Source: Streptomyces sp. AM 2-1-1
Lineage (GTDB): Bacteria > Actinomycetota > Actinomycetes > Streptomycetales > Streptomycetaceae
Assembly (NCBI RefSeq): GCF_029167645.1
Contig: NZ_CP119147.1
Coordinates: 5,536,501-5,600,500, forward strand
Direction of reading: 5' to 3'
Length of the DNA stretch: 64,000 nt
Positions 9,378 to 18,630 of this stretch are shown here, piece after piece. Position 1 is the first letter of the stretch, and each line of letters starts with the position of its first letter. The notes beneath the pieces are model-generated. The model had not been told where the DNA came from and searched no databases. It worked only from the letters and a program-made list of their open reading frames with translations. The translations under genes and the position numbers were made by a program.

Positions 9378-9390
9378 GAACAGTCTGTTC
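9378..9390. promoter_or_regulatory. Palindrome upstream of nucleotidase gene
   Basis: GAACAG-T-CTGTTC is a perfect 6+1+6 palindrome 105 bp upstream of the nucleotidase start, in the 364-bp divergent gap with pyk. It looks like an operator; the spacing does not fit the LexA core GAAC-N4-GTTC. The regulator is unknown. Confidence 0.4.
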
Positions 9391-9557
9391 GGATGTCGAT
9401 CTGGTGACCGTCTGCGCACGCGGTCCCCGACGGAACGTCCGGTGCCTTCCGCGAGGGCCGGGAGCGCGGACGCACCGCACCCGGAGCGCGTCCGAACCAC
9501 CGCGCGCGGGCCCGAAGGCGCTCGTCGGAGCGGCGGGCCGCACACTCCAGCACCTGT

Positions 9558-9584
9558 CAACATCCCTTAACCGAAAGGATGTTG
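9558..9584. promoter_or_regulatory. Inverted repeat upstream of pyk
   Basis: CAACATCC (9558-9565) and GGATGTTG (9577-9584) are perfect 8-bp arms around an 11-bp loop that could extend with TT/AA pairs. It lies 53 bp before the pyk ATG, so could be an operator for pyk or for the divergent nucleotidase. Confidence 0.5.
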
Positions 9585-9601
9585 GTCGGCCACGCGGAGC
9601 C

Positions 9602-9631
9602 CCTTACCTACCCGTAGGTAAGGTTTAGGCT
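9602..9631 (+). promoter_or_regulatory. pyk promoter with 10-bp palindrome
   Basis: CCTTACCTAC-CC-GTAGGTAAGG (9602-9623) is a perfect 10-bp inverted repeat with a 2-bp centre. It abuts TAGGCT (9626-9631), a good Streptomyces -10 element ending 6 nt before the pyk ATG. A start point at or very near the ATG, hence a leaderless transcript, is the simplest reading because no Shine-Dalgarno sequence is present. The palindrome would cover the -35 region, so a repressor bound there would block RNA polymerase. Confidence 0.55.
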
Positions 9632-9637
9632 CGAACC

Positions 9638-11074
9638 ATGCGCCGAGCCAAAATCGTCTGCACCCTGGGACCCGCGACCGACTCGTACGACCGGATCAAA
9701 GCCCTGGTCGAAGCGGGAATGGACATCGCCCGCTTCAACCTCAGCCACGGCAGTCACGCCGAGCACGAAGAGCGGTACCACCACGTCCGCAAGGCCGCCG
9801 AGGAGACCGGCCGCAGCGTCGGCATCCTCGCCGACCTCCAAGGCCCGAAGATCCGCCTCGGGCGGTTCCGCGAAGGCCCCGTACTCCTCGAACGCGGCGA
9901 CGCCTTCACCCTCACCGTCGAGCCCCTCGCCGACGGCGACAAGAACGGCTGCGGCACCACCTACGACGGCCTCGCCGCCGACGTCACTCCCGGCGAGCGC
10001 ATCCTCGTCGACGACGGCCGCGTCGCCCTCCAGGTGACCGCGGTCGACGGCCCCCGCGTCCGCACCACCGTCCTCGAAGGCGGCGTGGTCTCCGACAACA
10101 AGGGCCTCAACCTCCCCGGCGTCGCCGTCTCCGTCCCCGCCCTCTCCGAGAAGGACATCGACGACCTGCGCTGGGCCCTGCGCATCGGCGCCGACATCGT
10201 CGCCCTCTCCTTCGTGCGCAGCGGCAAGGACATCGTCGACGTCCACCGCGTGATGACCGAGGAGGGCCGCCGCGTCCCCGTCGTCGCCAAGGTCGAGAAG
10301 CCCCAGGCCGTCGAGAACATCGACTCCATCGTGGCCGCCTTCGACGGCATCATGGTCGCCCGCGGTGACCTCGGCGTCGAAATGCCCCTGGAACAGGTCC
10401 CGATCGTCCAGAAGCGCGCCGTCGAACTGGCCCGGCGCAACGCCAAGCCCGTCATCGTCGCCACCCAGATGCTCGAGTCGATGATCGACAACTCCCGGCC
10501 CACCCGCGCCGAGGCCTCCGACGTCGCCAACGCCATCATCGACGGCACCGACGCGGTGATGCTCTCCGGCGAGACCAGTGTCGGCAAGCACCCCGTCGAG
10601 ACGGTGCGCACCATGTCCCGCATCGTCGAAGCCGCCGAGGAGGACCTCCTCGGCCACGGCCTCCCGCCGCTCACCGACCGCAGCAAGCCCCGCACCCAGG
10701 GCGGCGCGGTCGCCCGCGCGGCCGCCGAGATGGGCGACTTCCTCGGCGCCAAGTTCCTCGTGGCGTTCACCCAGAGCGGCGACACCGCGAAGCGGCTCTC
10801 CCGCTACCGCTCGCCCATCCCGCTCCTGGCCTTCACCCCCGACGCCGCCACCCGCGCCCAGCTCAACCTCACCTGGGGCGTGGAGAGTTTCCTCGGCCCG
10901 CACGTCGAGTCCACCGACGCGATGGTCGCCCAGGTGGACGAGGAACTCCTGCGGATCGGCCGCTGCGAGAAGGGCGACGTCATCGTCATCACGGCCGGCT
11001 CCCCGCCGGGCGTGACGGGCTCCACCAACCTGGTCCGCGTGCACCACGTCGGCGAGGACGACAGCCCGAAGTAG
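9638..11074 (+). CDS. pyk: Pyruvate kinase
   Basis: Final glycolytic step: phosphoenolpyruvate plus ADP gives pyruvate and ATP; cytosolic tetramer. The 478-residue length is standard. The N-terminus MRRAKIVCTLGPATDSYDRI is diagnostic. FNLSHGSHAEHEE (about 28-40), DLQGPKIRLGRF (about 67-78), VAKVEKPQAVENIDSIV (catalytic Lys and metal-binding Glu, about 222), IMVARGDLGVE (about 239) and the MLESMIDNSRPTRAEASDVA segment (about 280) follow in order, then the C-terminal allosteric domain. The gene appears leaderless (see 9602-9631). It is convergent with the LAGLIDADG gene 32 bp downstream. Confidence 0.98.
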   Translation: MRRAKIVCTLGPATDSYDRIKALVEAGMDIARFNLSHGSHAEHEERYHHVRKAAEETGRSVGILADLQGPKIRLGRFREGPVLLERGDAFTLTVEPLADGDKNGCGTTYDGLAADVTPGERILVDDGRVALQVTAVDGPRVRTTVLEGGVVSDNKGLNLPGVAVSVPALSEKDIDDLRWALRIGADIVALSFVRSGKDIVDVHRVMTEEGRRVPVVAKVEKPQAVENIDSIVAAFDGIMVARGDLGVEMPLEQVPIVQKRAVELARRNAKPVIVATQMLESMIDNSRPTRAEASDVANAIIDGTDAVMLSGETSVGKHPVETVRTMSRIVEAAEEDLLGHGLPPLTDRSKPRTQGGAVARAAAEMGDFLGAKFLVAFTQSGDTAKRLSRYRSPIPLLAFTPDAATRAQLNLTWGVESFLGPHVESTDAMVAQVDEELLRIGRCEKGDVIVITAGSPPGVTGSTNLVRVHHVGEDDSPK

Positions 11075-11106
11075 TACGGCGCACGGTCCGCCGGCGCCCC
11101 GGGCCG

Positions 11107-11895
11107 TCAGTGTTTCGGCCCGACGTGCGCGTCCATCAGCGCGACGGACGCCCGTCGGGCGACGGAGACGTTGTACCGCCGCCCCGCCCGGTCGCAGTGC
11201 TTCCACTCCACGCCGAGCGCGTCCAGCGTGTCCGTGTAGAGGCGCCGGATGTCGTCCGAGACGTTGGTGAACCAGTAACGCGGGTACTCGTACCGCTTCC
11301 GCACCCCGCCCACGGTCCGCACCGTCCAGTTCGTGGCCCGGCAGCCGTCCGAGTGGACCAGCCCGCGCACGAACTCCCACGGGTGCGCGTCGACGATCTC
11401 GCGCTGCCAGCGGGCGAGGACGATGGGGCGCTCGTGCTTCTTGCCGGGGCCGTGCTGGGGGAAGAGGCAGGGCAGGTGCTTCGAGTAGACCTTGACGTTG
11501 TGGCAGCCGACCTTCCGGATCCGACAGGTTTTGTTCTCCGGGAAGACCTTGTGCATCGCCGCCTCGGCAGCGTCCTGCAGGCCGGGCCAGGCATCGTCAA
11601 GGGTGATGATGAGGCTGGTGACGCGGTGGGCGGGCGCTTGGCTGATATGCCCGTCGCCCAGGTACAGGCCCAGCAGGTAGGCGTACGCGCGCGCATCGAG
11701 AGGCGTCCCGTCGCACCGGTGGCATTTCGGATTGTGCCGCCCAGGGCACTCGTCCCGTTTGGCGCGGTCCATGTGTTTCCAATAGCTGATGGTGCCCGCA
11801 GGTACGTTCAGCTTTCTCGCCACATCGGCGTTCCTAGCGCCGTCCCGGAGAAGGCTGAGCGCGGTACGCCGGACTTCCGAACGCTGGATGTTCAT
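11107..11895 (-). CDS. Free-standing LAGLIDADG-type protein with N-terminal HTH
   Basis: 262 residues. The N-terminus (RSEVRRTALSLLRDGARNAD, then VARKLNVPAGTISYWKH) is a helix-turn-helix DNA-binding segment. A small Cys cluster follows (Cys50, Cys58, Cys61 in CPGRHNPKCHRC). Then come two LAGLIDADG-like helices: YLLGLYLGDGHIS at about 73-85 and FVRGLVHSDGCRA near 165, each with its acidic residue. That is the two-motif arrangement of monomeric homing endonucleases, but no intron or intein host is visible. It lies 85 bp from the 3' end of tRNA-Leu(CAA), on the same strand. It could be a domesticated endonuclease acting as a regulator, or an active mobile gene parked at a tRNA. The start is uncertain: the ATG at 11895 is chosen, but a GTG at 11949 is in frame and neither has a good ribosome-binding site. 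Confidence 0.8.
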   Translation of the reverse strand: MNIQRSEVRRTALSLLRDGARNADVARKLNVPAGTISYWKHMDRAKRDECPGRHNPKCHRCDGTPLDARAYAYLLGLYLGDGHISQAPAHRVTSLIITLDDAWPGLQDAAEAAMHKVFPENKTCRIRKVGCHNVKVYSKHLPCLFPQHGPGKKHERPIVLARWQREIVDAHPWEFVRGLVHSDGCRATNWTVRTVGGVRKRYEYPRYWFTNVSDDIRRLYTDTLDALGVEWKHCDRAGRRYNVSVARRASVALMDAHVGPKH

Positions 11896-11980
11896 TCCAC
11901 TACGATCAGTTACCGCAGCTGCATGTGTCGAAAAATCGCGGATGTTCACGAGAAGGTGAGCATCCGCTTGTCAGACTGTG

Positions 11981-12063
11981 TGCCGAGTGCGGGATTCGAA
12001 CCCGCAAGCCCTTTCGGGCAGATGTGTTTGAGACATCCGTGTATACCCTTCCACCAACCCGGC
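11981..12063 (-). tRNA. tRNA-Leu (anticodon CAA)
   Basis: 83-nt class II tRNA on the minus strand. The acceptor stem GCCGGGT pairs with ACTCGGC (one G-U). The anticodon stem GATGT/ACATC holds loop CTCAAAC with anticodon CAA, reading UUG. A long variable arm with GCCCGAAAGGGC supports leucine, and the T-arm GCGGGTTCGAATCCCGC is canonical. The discriminator is A and no CCA is encoded, common in Streptomyces. TACACT, 25-30 nt upstream on the minus strand, is a plausible -10. Confidence 0.95.
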
Positions 12064-12158
12064 CTGGGGCACTGGGAGGAGTGTACCGGGTGACCGGTCG
12101 CTCGCGCTGCTAGGTAGGCTCTTGGGAGCAGTACCCCTGTCCTTACCGAGGAGCACCC

Positions 12159-12815
12159 GTGACCACGCCCGAGTCGCCCGAGCCCGCAGACGCCGTCGAC
12201 GACGACAAGTCGCACGTTCCGCCGCTGACGACCCGCGTCGTCATCGCCGAGGACGAAGCGCTCATCCGTCTGGATCTCAAAGAGATGCTGGAGGAAGAGG
12301 GGTACGCGGTCGTCGGTGAGGCCGGAGACGGCCAGCAGGCCATCGAGCTGGCCCGGGAGCACCGGCCCGACCTGGTCATCCTGGACGTCAAGATGCCGGT
12401 GCTCGACGGGATCTCCGCCGCCGAGAAGATCTCCGAGGAGTCCATCGCGCCGGTCCTCATGCTCACCGCGTTCTCGCAGCGCGACCTCGTGGAGCGGGCC
12501 CGCGACGCCGGGGCGATGGCGTACCTCGTGAAGCCGTTCAGCAAGAGCGACGTCGTGCCCGCGATCGAGATGGCGGTCTCCCGCTTCGCCGAGCTGCGTG
12601 CGCTGGAGAACGAGGTCGCCGACCTGGCCCAGCGGCTGGAGACCCGCAAGCTGGTGGACCGGGCGAAGAGCATCCTGCAGACCGACTACGGCCTCTCCGA
12701 GCCGGCCGCCTTCCGCTGGATCCAGAAGACCTCGATGGACCGGCGGCTCTCGATGCAGCAGCTGGCCGAAGCGCTGATCGCGGACGCCGAGGAGAAGAAG
12801 AAGGCGGCCGAGTAG
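12159..12815 (+). CDS. ANTAR-domain response regulator, PdtaR-like
   Basis: 218 residues. After a 25-residue acidic leader comes a receiver domain: acidic pair in IAEDEALIRLD, phospho-acceptor Asp76 in LVILDVKMP, and Lys125 in YLVKPF. The C-terminal helical ANTAR domain (about 145-215) carries LVDRAKSILQTDYGLSEPAA and the FRWIQKTSMDRRLSMQQLAE stretch, typical of ANTAR RNA-binding antiterminators. By family, phosphorylation promotes dimerisation and binding to paired hexaloop hairpins in mRNA leaders to prevent termination. Its sensor kinase is not adjacent. The GTG start follows GAGGAG at 5 nt. It is convergent with the liv operon across the long hairpin at 12839. Confidence 0.92.
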   Translation: MTTPESPEPADAVDDDKSHVPPLTTRVVIAEDEALIRLDLKEMLEEEGYAVVGEAGDGQQAIELAREHRPDLVILDVKMPVLDGISAAEKISEESIAPVLMLTAFSQRDLVERARDAGAMAYLVKPFSKSDVVPAIEMAVSRFAELRALENEVADLAQRLETRKLVDRAKSILQTDYGLSEPAAFRWIQKTSMDRRLSMQQLAEALIADAEEKKKAAE

Positions 12816-12838
12816 CGGCCTCGGCTTTTCCTTCCGTA

Positions 12839-12887
12839 CGCCGCAGGGCCCGCACCCCGATCGTCCACGGGTGCGGGCCCTGCGGCG
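12839..12887. terminator. Perfect 19-bp bidirectional hairpin terminator
   Basis: CGCCGCAGGGCCCGCACCC (12839-12857) pairs perfectly with its reverse complement at 12869-12887, with an 11-nt loop. It sits between the regulator stop and the livF stop and can end transcription from both sides. Confidence 0.85.
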
Positions 12888-12900
12888 CACGTGCGCGGGG

Positions 12901-13613
12901 TCAGTCCTCGCCGAGGTAGGCCTTGCGGACGGACTCGTCGTGCAGGAGGTCCGCCCCGGTGCCGGAGAGGACGATCTTGCCGATCTCCATGACGTGGCCG
13001 TGATCCGCGAGGGAGAGCGCCGCCTGGGCGTTCTGCTCGACGAGGAGGATCGTCGTGCCGGATGCCCGGAGCTCGACGATGGTCTCCATGATCTTCTGCA
13101 TCATGATCGGGGAGAGCCCCATGGAGGGCTCGTCGAGCATGAGCAGCTTGGGCCGTGACATCAGGGCGCGTCCCATGGCGAGCATCTGCTGCTCACCGCC
13201 CGAGAGGGTTCCGGCGGACTGCTTGCGGCGTTCCCCGAGGATGGGGAAGAGGTCGTAGGCGCGCTGGACGTCCTGGGCGATGCCCTCCTTGTCGCTGCGC
13301 AGGTAGGCGCCGAGCAGGAGGTTCTCGGCGATCGTCAGCCGGGGGAAGATGTGGCGTCCCTCGGGGGAGTGGGCGAGGCCCAACGCGACGATCTTGTGGG
13401 CGGGGACGTCGGCGAGGGGCTTGCCGTCGAAGAGGATGCGGCCCCCGGCCGGCTTGAGGAGCCCGGAGAGGGTGCGCAGGGTCGTGGTCTTCCCGGCGCC
13501 GTTGGTGCCGATGAGGGTGACGACCTGGCCGGCTTCGACGCTGAACGAGATGCCCTTGACGGCCTCGATCTTGCCGTAGGCGACGCGGAGGTCCTCGACT
13601 TCCAGGAGCGCGG

Positions 13614-13617
<4 letters not shown>
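12901..13617 (-). CDS. livF: Branched-chain amino acid ABC transporter ATPase LivF
   Basis: Second ATPase of the Leu/Ile/Val importer, 238 residues, on the cytoplasmic face. Walker A GTNGAGKTT is near residue 37, the Q-loop region follows, the signature LSGGEQQMLAMGRALM is near 139 and Walker B LLMLDEPSMGLSP near 158. The N-terminus MTALLEVEDLRVAYGKIEAV is LivF-like. The ATG overlaps the livG stop by 4 bp (ATGA), giving coupled translation, and it is the last gene of the minus-strand livK-H-M-G-F operon. Paralogues in this family can also carry urea or short-chain amides, so substrate is inferred from the complete Liv gene set. Confidence 0.94.
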
Positions 13618-14555
<938 letters not shown>

Positions 14556-14559
14556 GGTG

Positions 14560-16356
14560 TCACGCCCCCGCCTTGGTGATACCGGCGCCGGTGTCCTCGG
14601 GCTGCCGTGGTTCGGGTACGTCGGGCTGGTTGGTCGTGTTGTCGGCGTCGGCCTCGTGGAATTCGAGTTGCTTGCGGCGGTCGGCGACGAGGCCTTCGGG
14701 GCGGAAGCGCATCAGCAGGATGAGAGCGATGCCGAAGAGGAGCAGCTGGTAGTCCTGCATGAACTGGAGCTTGGCCGGGATGAGGTAGAGGAGTGCGGCG
14801 CCGACGAAGGGGCCGCTGAGGGTGCCCATGCCGCCGAGGATGACGGCGGCGAGCAGGAAGGCGGAGTTCGGGGGTACAGAGCCGGCGAACTGGTACTGCT
14901 CGGGCGTCACGGTGTAGTTGACGTGGGCCTGGACGGTACCGGCGAGGCCGGCGAGGGTCGCGCCGAGGGCGAAGGCGAGGAGCTTGAGCCGGAAGGCGTT
15001 GATGCCCATGGCGGTGGCGGCGGTCTCGTCCTCGCGGATGGCGACCCAGGCGCGGCCGATGCGGGAGTCGCCGGAGCGGCGGAAGACGAGGATGACGACG
15101 GCGGTGACGAGGAGCATCAGCAGGTAGTAGTTGGCGGGCCTGCTGAGGCTGAAGGGGCCGACGTCGTGGCTGGTCCCGAACTCGAATCCGAAGAGGTTGA
15201 GGTCGGGGATGGAGGGGATGCCCTGGGAGCCGTTGGTGAGGTCGGGTCCGCTGTTGCCGTTGAGGTTGTTGACGGTGACGCGGAAGATCTCGCCGAAGCC
15301 GAGGGTGACGATGGCGAGGTAGTCGCCGCGCAGCCGCAGGGTCGGGGCGCCGATGAGGACGCCGAAGACCAGGGAGACGACGGCTCCGGTGAGGACGGCT
15401 GCCCAGAAGGGGAAGTGGACGCCGATCGCGGAGGCGGAGGCCCCGGAGACGAGGGCGGATGTGTAGGCGCCGACGCCGAGGAACGCGACGTAGCCGAGGT
15501 CGAGGAGGCCGGCCAGGCCGACGACGACGTTGAGGCCGAGGGCGACGGTCGCGAAGATGAGGATGTTCGTGCCGATGAGCGCGTACTCGCCGGTGTTCTG
15601 CGTGAACGGGAAGCAGAAGGCCGCGACGAGGGCGGCGGTGAGGGTGACGTTGCGGTGCTTGGACGTCAGGGCGCTGAGGCGGGCGACGAGGCCGGCGCGG
15701 TGCAGGGCGGTGAAGCCGAGGCCGGCGGTGAGGAGGAACCCGATGAAGAGCTCGGTGTACTCCGTGTCGATGCCGTACGAGAAGACGTAGAGCGCGACGC
15801 CGAAGGCGGCGGCGATGACGAGGATCTCGGCCCAGGAGGGGAGTTCGCGGGCGCGGCCCGGTGCGGGTGCGGTGAGGCTGTTCGCGAACACGGAGCCGCC
15901 GCCGGGGTGCGCGTCGCCGGTGGCCTGGTCCGCGGGGAGGCCGAAGGAGGCGACCGCCGCGACGAGGGAGCCGGCGAGGCTGACCCAGGCGCCGGGTTCG
16001 AGGTTGACGACGCCGCCGAGTTCGGTGGTGATGGCGCCGACCGCGTATCCGGTGGTGGCCAGGATGCCGAGCGCGGCGAAGCGCACGGAGCTGTTGGTGC
16101 CGCCGGGGGTGAGCCAGCCGAGTCCTCGGATCCCGTATCCGGAGAGGACGAGGAGGAGGGTGAGGACGGAGCCGACGAGGGTGAGGATCTGCAGGCCGCC
16201 GGGGTAGCCGGTGACGGTGAGGTCGCCGGGGAACTCGTCGGTCCAGGTCCAGGCGAGGAAGGTGCCCACGAGGGTGACGGCCGCGCCGGCGGTGGTGAGG
16301 GCGCGTGCGGCGGCGGGGGGCAGCGGGAGGGGCGCGCGGGTGGTGTGCGTGGTCAT
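14560..16356 (-). CDS. livM: Branched-chain amino acid ABC transporter permease LivM
   Basis: 598-residue membrane permease. The C-terminal 300 residues are the LivM core, with GLNVVVGLAGLLDLGYVAFL near 305, then IVTLGFGEIFRV and AWVAIREDETAATAMGI, the coupling-helix region contacting LivF/LivG. The N-terminal 250 residues add several extra membrane helices (for example VTLVGTFLAWTWTDEF and LVGSVLTLLLVLSGYGIRGL) not found in enteric LivM; this long form is common in actinomycetes. The ATG at 16356 gives MTTHTTRAPLPLPP; a GTG at 16365 would overlap the livH stop as GTGA and is equally possible. Forms the channel with LivH. Confidence 0.92.
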   Translation of the reverse strand: MTTHTTRAPLPLPPAAARALTTAGAAVTLVGTFLAWTWTDEFPGDLTVTGYPGGLQILTLVGSVLTLLLVLSGYGIRGLGWLTPGGTNSSVRFAALGILATTGYAVGAITTELGGVVNLEPGAWVSLAGSLVAAVASFGLPADQATGDAHPGGGSVFANSLTAPAPGRARELPSWAEILVIAAAFGVALYVFSYGIDTEYTELFIGFLLTAGLGFTALHRAGLVARLSALTSKHRNVTLTAALVAAFCFPFTQNTGEYALIGTNILIFATVALGLNVVVGLAGLLDLGYVAFLGVGAYTSALVSGASASAIGVHFPFWAAVLTGAVVSLVFGVLIGAPTLRLRGDYLAIVTLGFGEIFRVTVNNLNGNSGPDLTNGSQGIPSIPDLNLFGFEFGTSHDVGPFSLSRPANYYLLMLLVTAVVILVFRRSGDSRIGRAWVAIREDETAATAMGINAFRLKLLAFALGATLAGLAGTVQAHVNYTVTPEQYQFAGSVPPNSAFLLAAVILGGMGTLSGPFVGAALLYLIPAKLQFMQDYQLLLFGIALILLMRFRPEGLVADRRKQLEFHEADADNTTNQPDVPEPRQPEDTGAGITKAGA

Positions 16357-16361
16357 CCGTA

Positions 16362-17291
16362 TCACGCCCGATCCGCGACGCGTTCGCCGAGCAGGCCTTG
16401 TGGCCGCAGCAGCAGGACGACGATGAGGAGGACGAAGGCCCACACGTCCTTCCAGGCGCCGCCGCCGAAGAGGTCCATGCCGGGGACGTCGCTCATGTAG
16501 CCGGTGGCGAGGGCTTCGGCGAGGCCGAGGACGACGCCGCCGAGCATGGCGCCGTAGATGTTGCCGATGCCGCCGAGTACCGCTGCGGTGAAGGCCTTGA
16601 GGCCCATGATGAAGCCCATTTTGAAGCCGATCTGGCCGTTCTTGAGCCCGTAGGCGACGGCGGCGACGGCGGCGAACGCGGCACCGATGGCGAAGGCCAT
16701 GACGATGATGCGGTCGGTGTTGATGCCCATGAGCTTGGCGGTGTCGGGGTCCTGCGAGGTGGCCTGCATGCCGCGGCCGGCGCGGGTCTTGGAGACGAAG
16801 AGGCCGAGGGCGAGCATGCAGACGGGTGCGGCGATCAGGACGAAGAGGTCGCCGCGCTGGACGTGGGCGCCGAGCAGGTCGAAGGCGCCGCCCTTGAACT
16901 GCGGGAAGGAGCGGTCGGCGGTCGCGTCCGGGTACCACTTCCAGATGGCCTGCTGGAGGGCGAGGGAGAGGCCGATCGCGGTGATCAGGGGGGCGAGGCG
17001 GGGTGCGTTGCGCAGCGGCCGGTAGGCGAAGCGTTCGGCGGCGAGGCTGACGGCGACGGAGCAGATCACGCCGCCGATGATCATGAGGGGGACGATGGCG
17101 AGGAGGTTGGAACCGGAGGGCATCCAGATGTACACGGTGAGTGCTCCGAAGCCTCCGATCATGAAGATTTCGCCGTGTGCGAAGTTGATGAGCTGGATGA
17201 TTCCGTAGACCATCGTGTAACCGATCGCGATGAGTCCGTACATCGCGCCGAGGATGAGTCCGTTGGCCAGCTGTTGCGGCAGTTCGTGCAC
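16362..17291 (-). CDS. livH: Branched-chain amino acid ABC transporter permease LivH
   Basis: 309-residue permease with about 8 membrane helices, opening ELPQQLANGLILGAMYGLIA and followed by GYTMVYGIIQLINFAHGEIF, the hallmark LivH N-terminus. The cytoplasmic coupling region SQDPDTAKLMGINTDRII and the LGGIGNIYGAMLGG segment near residue 235 fit the family. The GTG at 17291 is chosen because GGAGG lies 7 nt upstream; an in-frame ATG at 17327 lies inside the leader before this ribosome-binding site. Second gene of the operon, separated from livK by a strong hairpin (17326-17360). Confidence 0.93.
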   Translation of the reverse strand: MHELPQQLANGLILGAMYGLIAIGYTMVYGIIQLINFAHGEIFMIGGFGALTVYIWMPSGSNLLAIVPLMIIGGVICSVAVSLAAERFAYRPLRNAPRLAPLITAIGLSLALQQAIWKWYPDATADRSFPQFKGGAFDLLGAHVQRGDLFVLIAAPVCMLALGLFVSKTRAGRGMQATSQDPDTAKLMGINTDRIIVMAFAIGAAFAAVAAVAYGLKNGQIGFKMGFIMGLKAFTAAVLGGIGNIYGAMLGGVVLGLAEALATGYMSDVPGMDLFGGGAWKDVWAFVLLIVVLLLRPQGLLGERVADRA

Positions 17292-17325
17292 CGCAGGGCC
17301 TCCGTTGGAGTGGTTCGGATATGGC

Positions 17326-17360
17326 ACCGCGCGGGAGCGCTGGTGGCGCTCCCGCGCGGT
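17326..17360 (-). terminator. Intra-operon hairpin between livK and livH
   Basis: ACCGCGCGGGAGCGC (17326-17340) pairs perfectly with 17346-17360 around a TGGTG loop: 15 bp, nearly all G-C. It lies 40 nt after the livK stop within one operon. By analogy with other binding-protein transporters it likely stops most transcripts or protects the livK 3' end, so that the binding protein exceeds the membrane parts. Confidence 0.75.
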
Positions 17361-17400
17361 CTGGTTGCCTGGTGGCGACCGAAGTGGGGCGGTGTGGCGG

Positions 17401-18630
17401 TTACTTGGCGACGGCCTCGCTGAGCTTGGAGACCCACTTGCCGCCGTCGACCTGGTAGGCGGTCATCATGGTGTTGGTGGTGTCGCCGTACTCGTCGAAG
17501 GCGACCGGGCCGGTGACGCCTTCGAACTGGACCTTGGCCATGGCCTCGAGGACCTTCGCGCGGCTGTCGTCGGGGAGCTTGCCGTCGTTGGCGGCGGCCA
17601 CGATCTTCACGGCCTCGATGATGGCCCAGGTGGCGTCGTAGGTGCTGCCGCCGTACGCCTCGTAGGCGTCCTTGTAGCCGGCCGTCTGGTAGTCCGCGAT
17701 GAACTTCTTGGCGGATTCGAGCTCTTCGACGGGCTTGCCGACCGAGGTGGCGATGTCGCCCTGGGCCTTCTTGTTCAGGCTGATGAAGTCGGCGCTGTAC
17801 ATGCCGTCACCGCCCATGAGCGGAATGTTGACGCTGTCCTTGAGCTGCTGGCTCAGGGGGGCGCCGGCGGGGTACTCACCGCCGTAGTAGACGGCCTTGG
17901 CGCCGGAGCTCTTCACCTTGGTGACGACGGAGTTGAAGTCGCGGTCGTCGGGGTTGACGTGGTCGGCGCCGACGATCTTCCCGCCGAGGCCGGTGAACGT
18001 CGTCTTGAAGGAGGCGGCGAGGCCGGCGCCGTACGTCTTCTGGTCGTCGATCAGGTAGACGTCCTTGATCTTCGCGTTCTTGAACAGGTAGTTCGCGGCG
18101 AAGGCACCCTGGATGGCGTCGGTGGTGGCGGTGCGGAAGTACGTCTTGAACGGGCGCTTCTTGGCGCTGTCGCCGTCCTTCCAGTTGTCGCCCTGGGTCA
18201 GCTCGGTGCCGGTGTTGGCGGGAGAGACCTGGGTGAGGCTGGCGTCCTCGAACGGCTTCTGCATCGACTGGGCCACGCTGGAGTTCAGCGGGCCGACCAC
18301 GCCGACGAGGTCCTTGTTGCCGATGAACTTCTGGGCGTTCTGGCCACCGACGGAGGGCTGGGCCTGGTCGTCGAGCGGCTGCAGCTCGAAGGTGATGCCC
18401 GGGACCGTCTTGTCCTTGTTCGCCGTCTTGACGGCGAGGTCGGCGGAGTTCTTGATGCCGAGGCCGAGGGCGGAGAGGTCGCCGGTCAGGGGGGCGTCGA
18501 GACCGATGACGACGGTCTGGGTCCCACCGCTCTCGCTGCCCTTGTCGTCGTCGCGCGACCCGCAGGCGGTGAGGGTGAGTGCTCCGGTGGTGAGCACTGC
18601 GGTGAGTATGAGCAAAGAACGGTGTCGCAC
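17401..18630 (-). CDS. livK: Branched-chain amino acid-binding lipoprotein LivK
   Basis: 409-residue periplasmic-type binding protein (type I fold) anchored outside the membrane. It begins with a lipoprotein signal: RHRSLLILTAVLTTGALTL then TACGS, with the lipobox Cys near residue 23. After a Ser/Gly/Asp-rich linker come GLDAPLTGDLSALGLGIKN, VGVVGPLNSSVAQSMQKPF and KDVYLIDDQKTYGAGLAASF, which define the amino-acid-binding Leu/Ile/Val family. The GTG at 18630 follows AAAGGA; a longer in-frame reading to 19074 would bury the signal peptide and is rejected. First gene of the liv operon, promoter within 18631-18800. Confidence 0.93.
   Translation of the reverse strand: MRHRSLLILTAVLTTGALTLTACGSRDDDKGSESGGTQTVVIGLDAPLTGDLSALGLGIKNSADLAVKTANKDKTVPGITFELQPLDDQAQPSVGGQNAQKFIGNKDLVGVVGPLNSSVAQSMQKPFEDASLTQVSPANTGTELTQGDNWKDGDSAKKRPFKTYFRTATTDAIQGAFAANYLFKNAKIKDVYLIDDQKTYGAGLAASFKTTFTGLGGKIVGADHVNPDDRDFNSVVTKVKSSGAKAVYYGGEYPAGAPLSQQLKDSVNIPLMGGDGMYSADFISLNKKAQGDIATSVGKPVEELESAKKFIADYQTAGYKDAYEAYGGSTYDATWAIIEAVKIVAAANDGKLPDDSRAKVLEAMAKVQFEGVTGPVAFDEYGDTTNTMMTAYQVDGGKWVSKLSEAVAK

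Noticed and set aside
9624..9637. Iron box before pyk (TTTAGGCTCGAAC)
   Set aside because: The match is limited to TTAGGCTC, lacks the CACCTAA half, and overlaps a better-explained -10 element.
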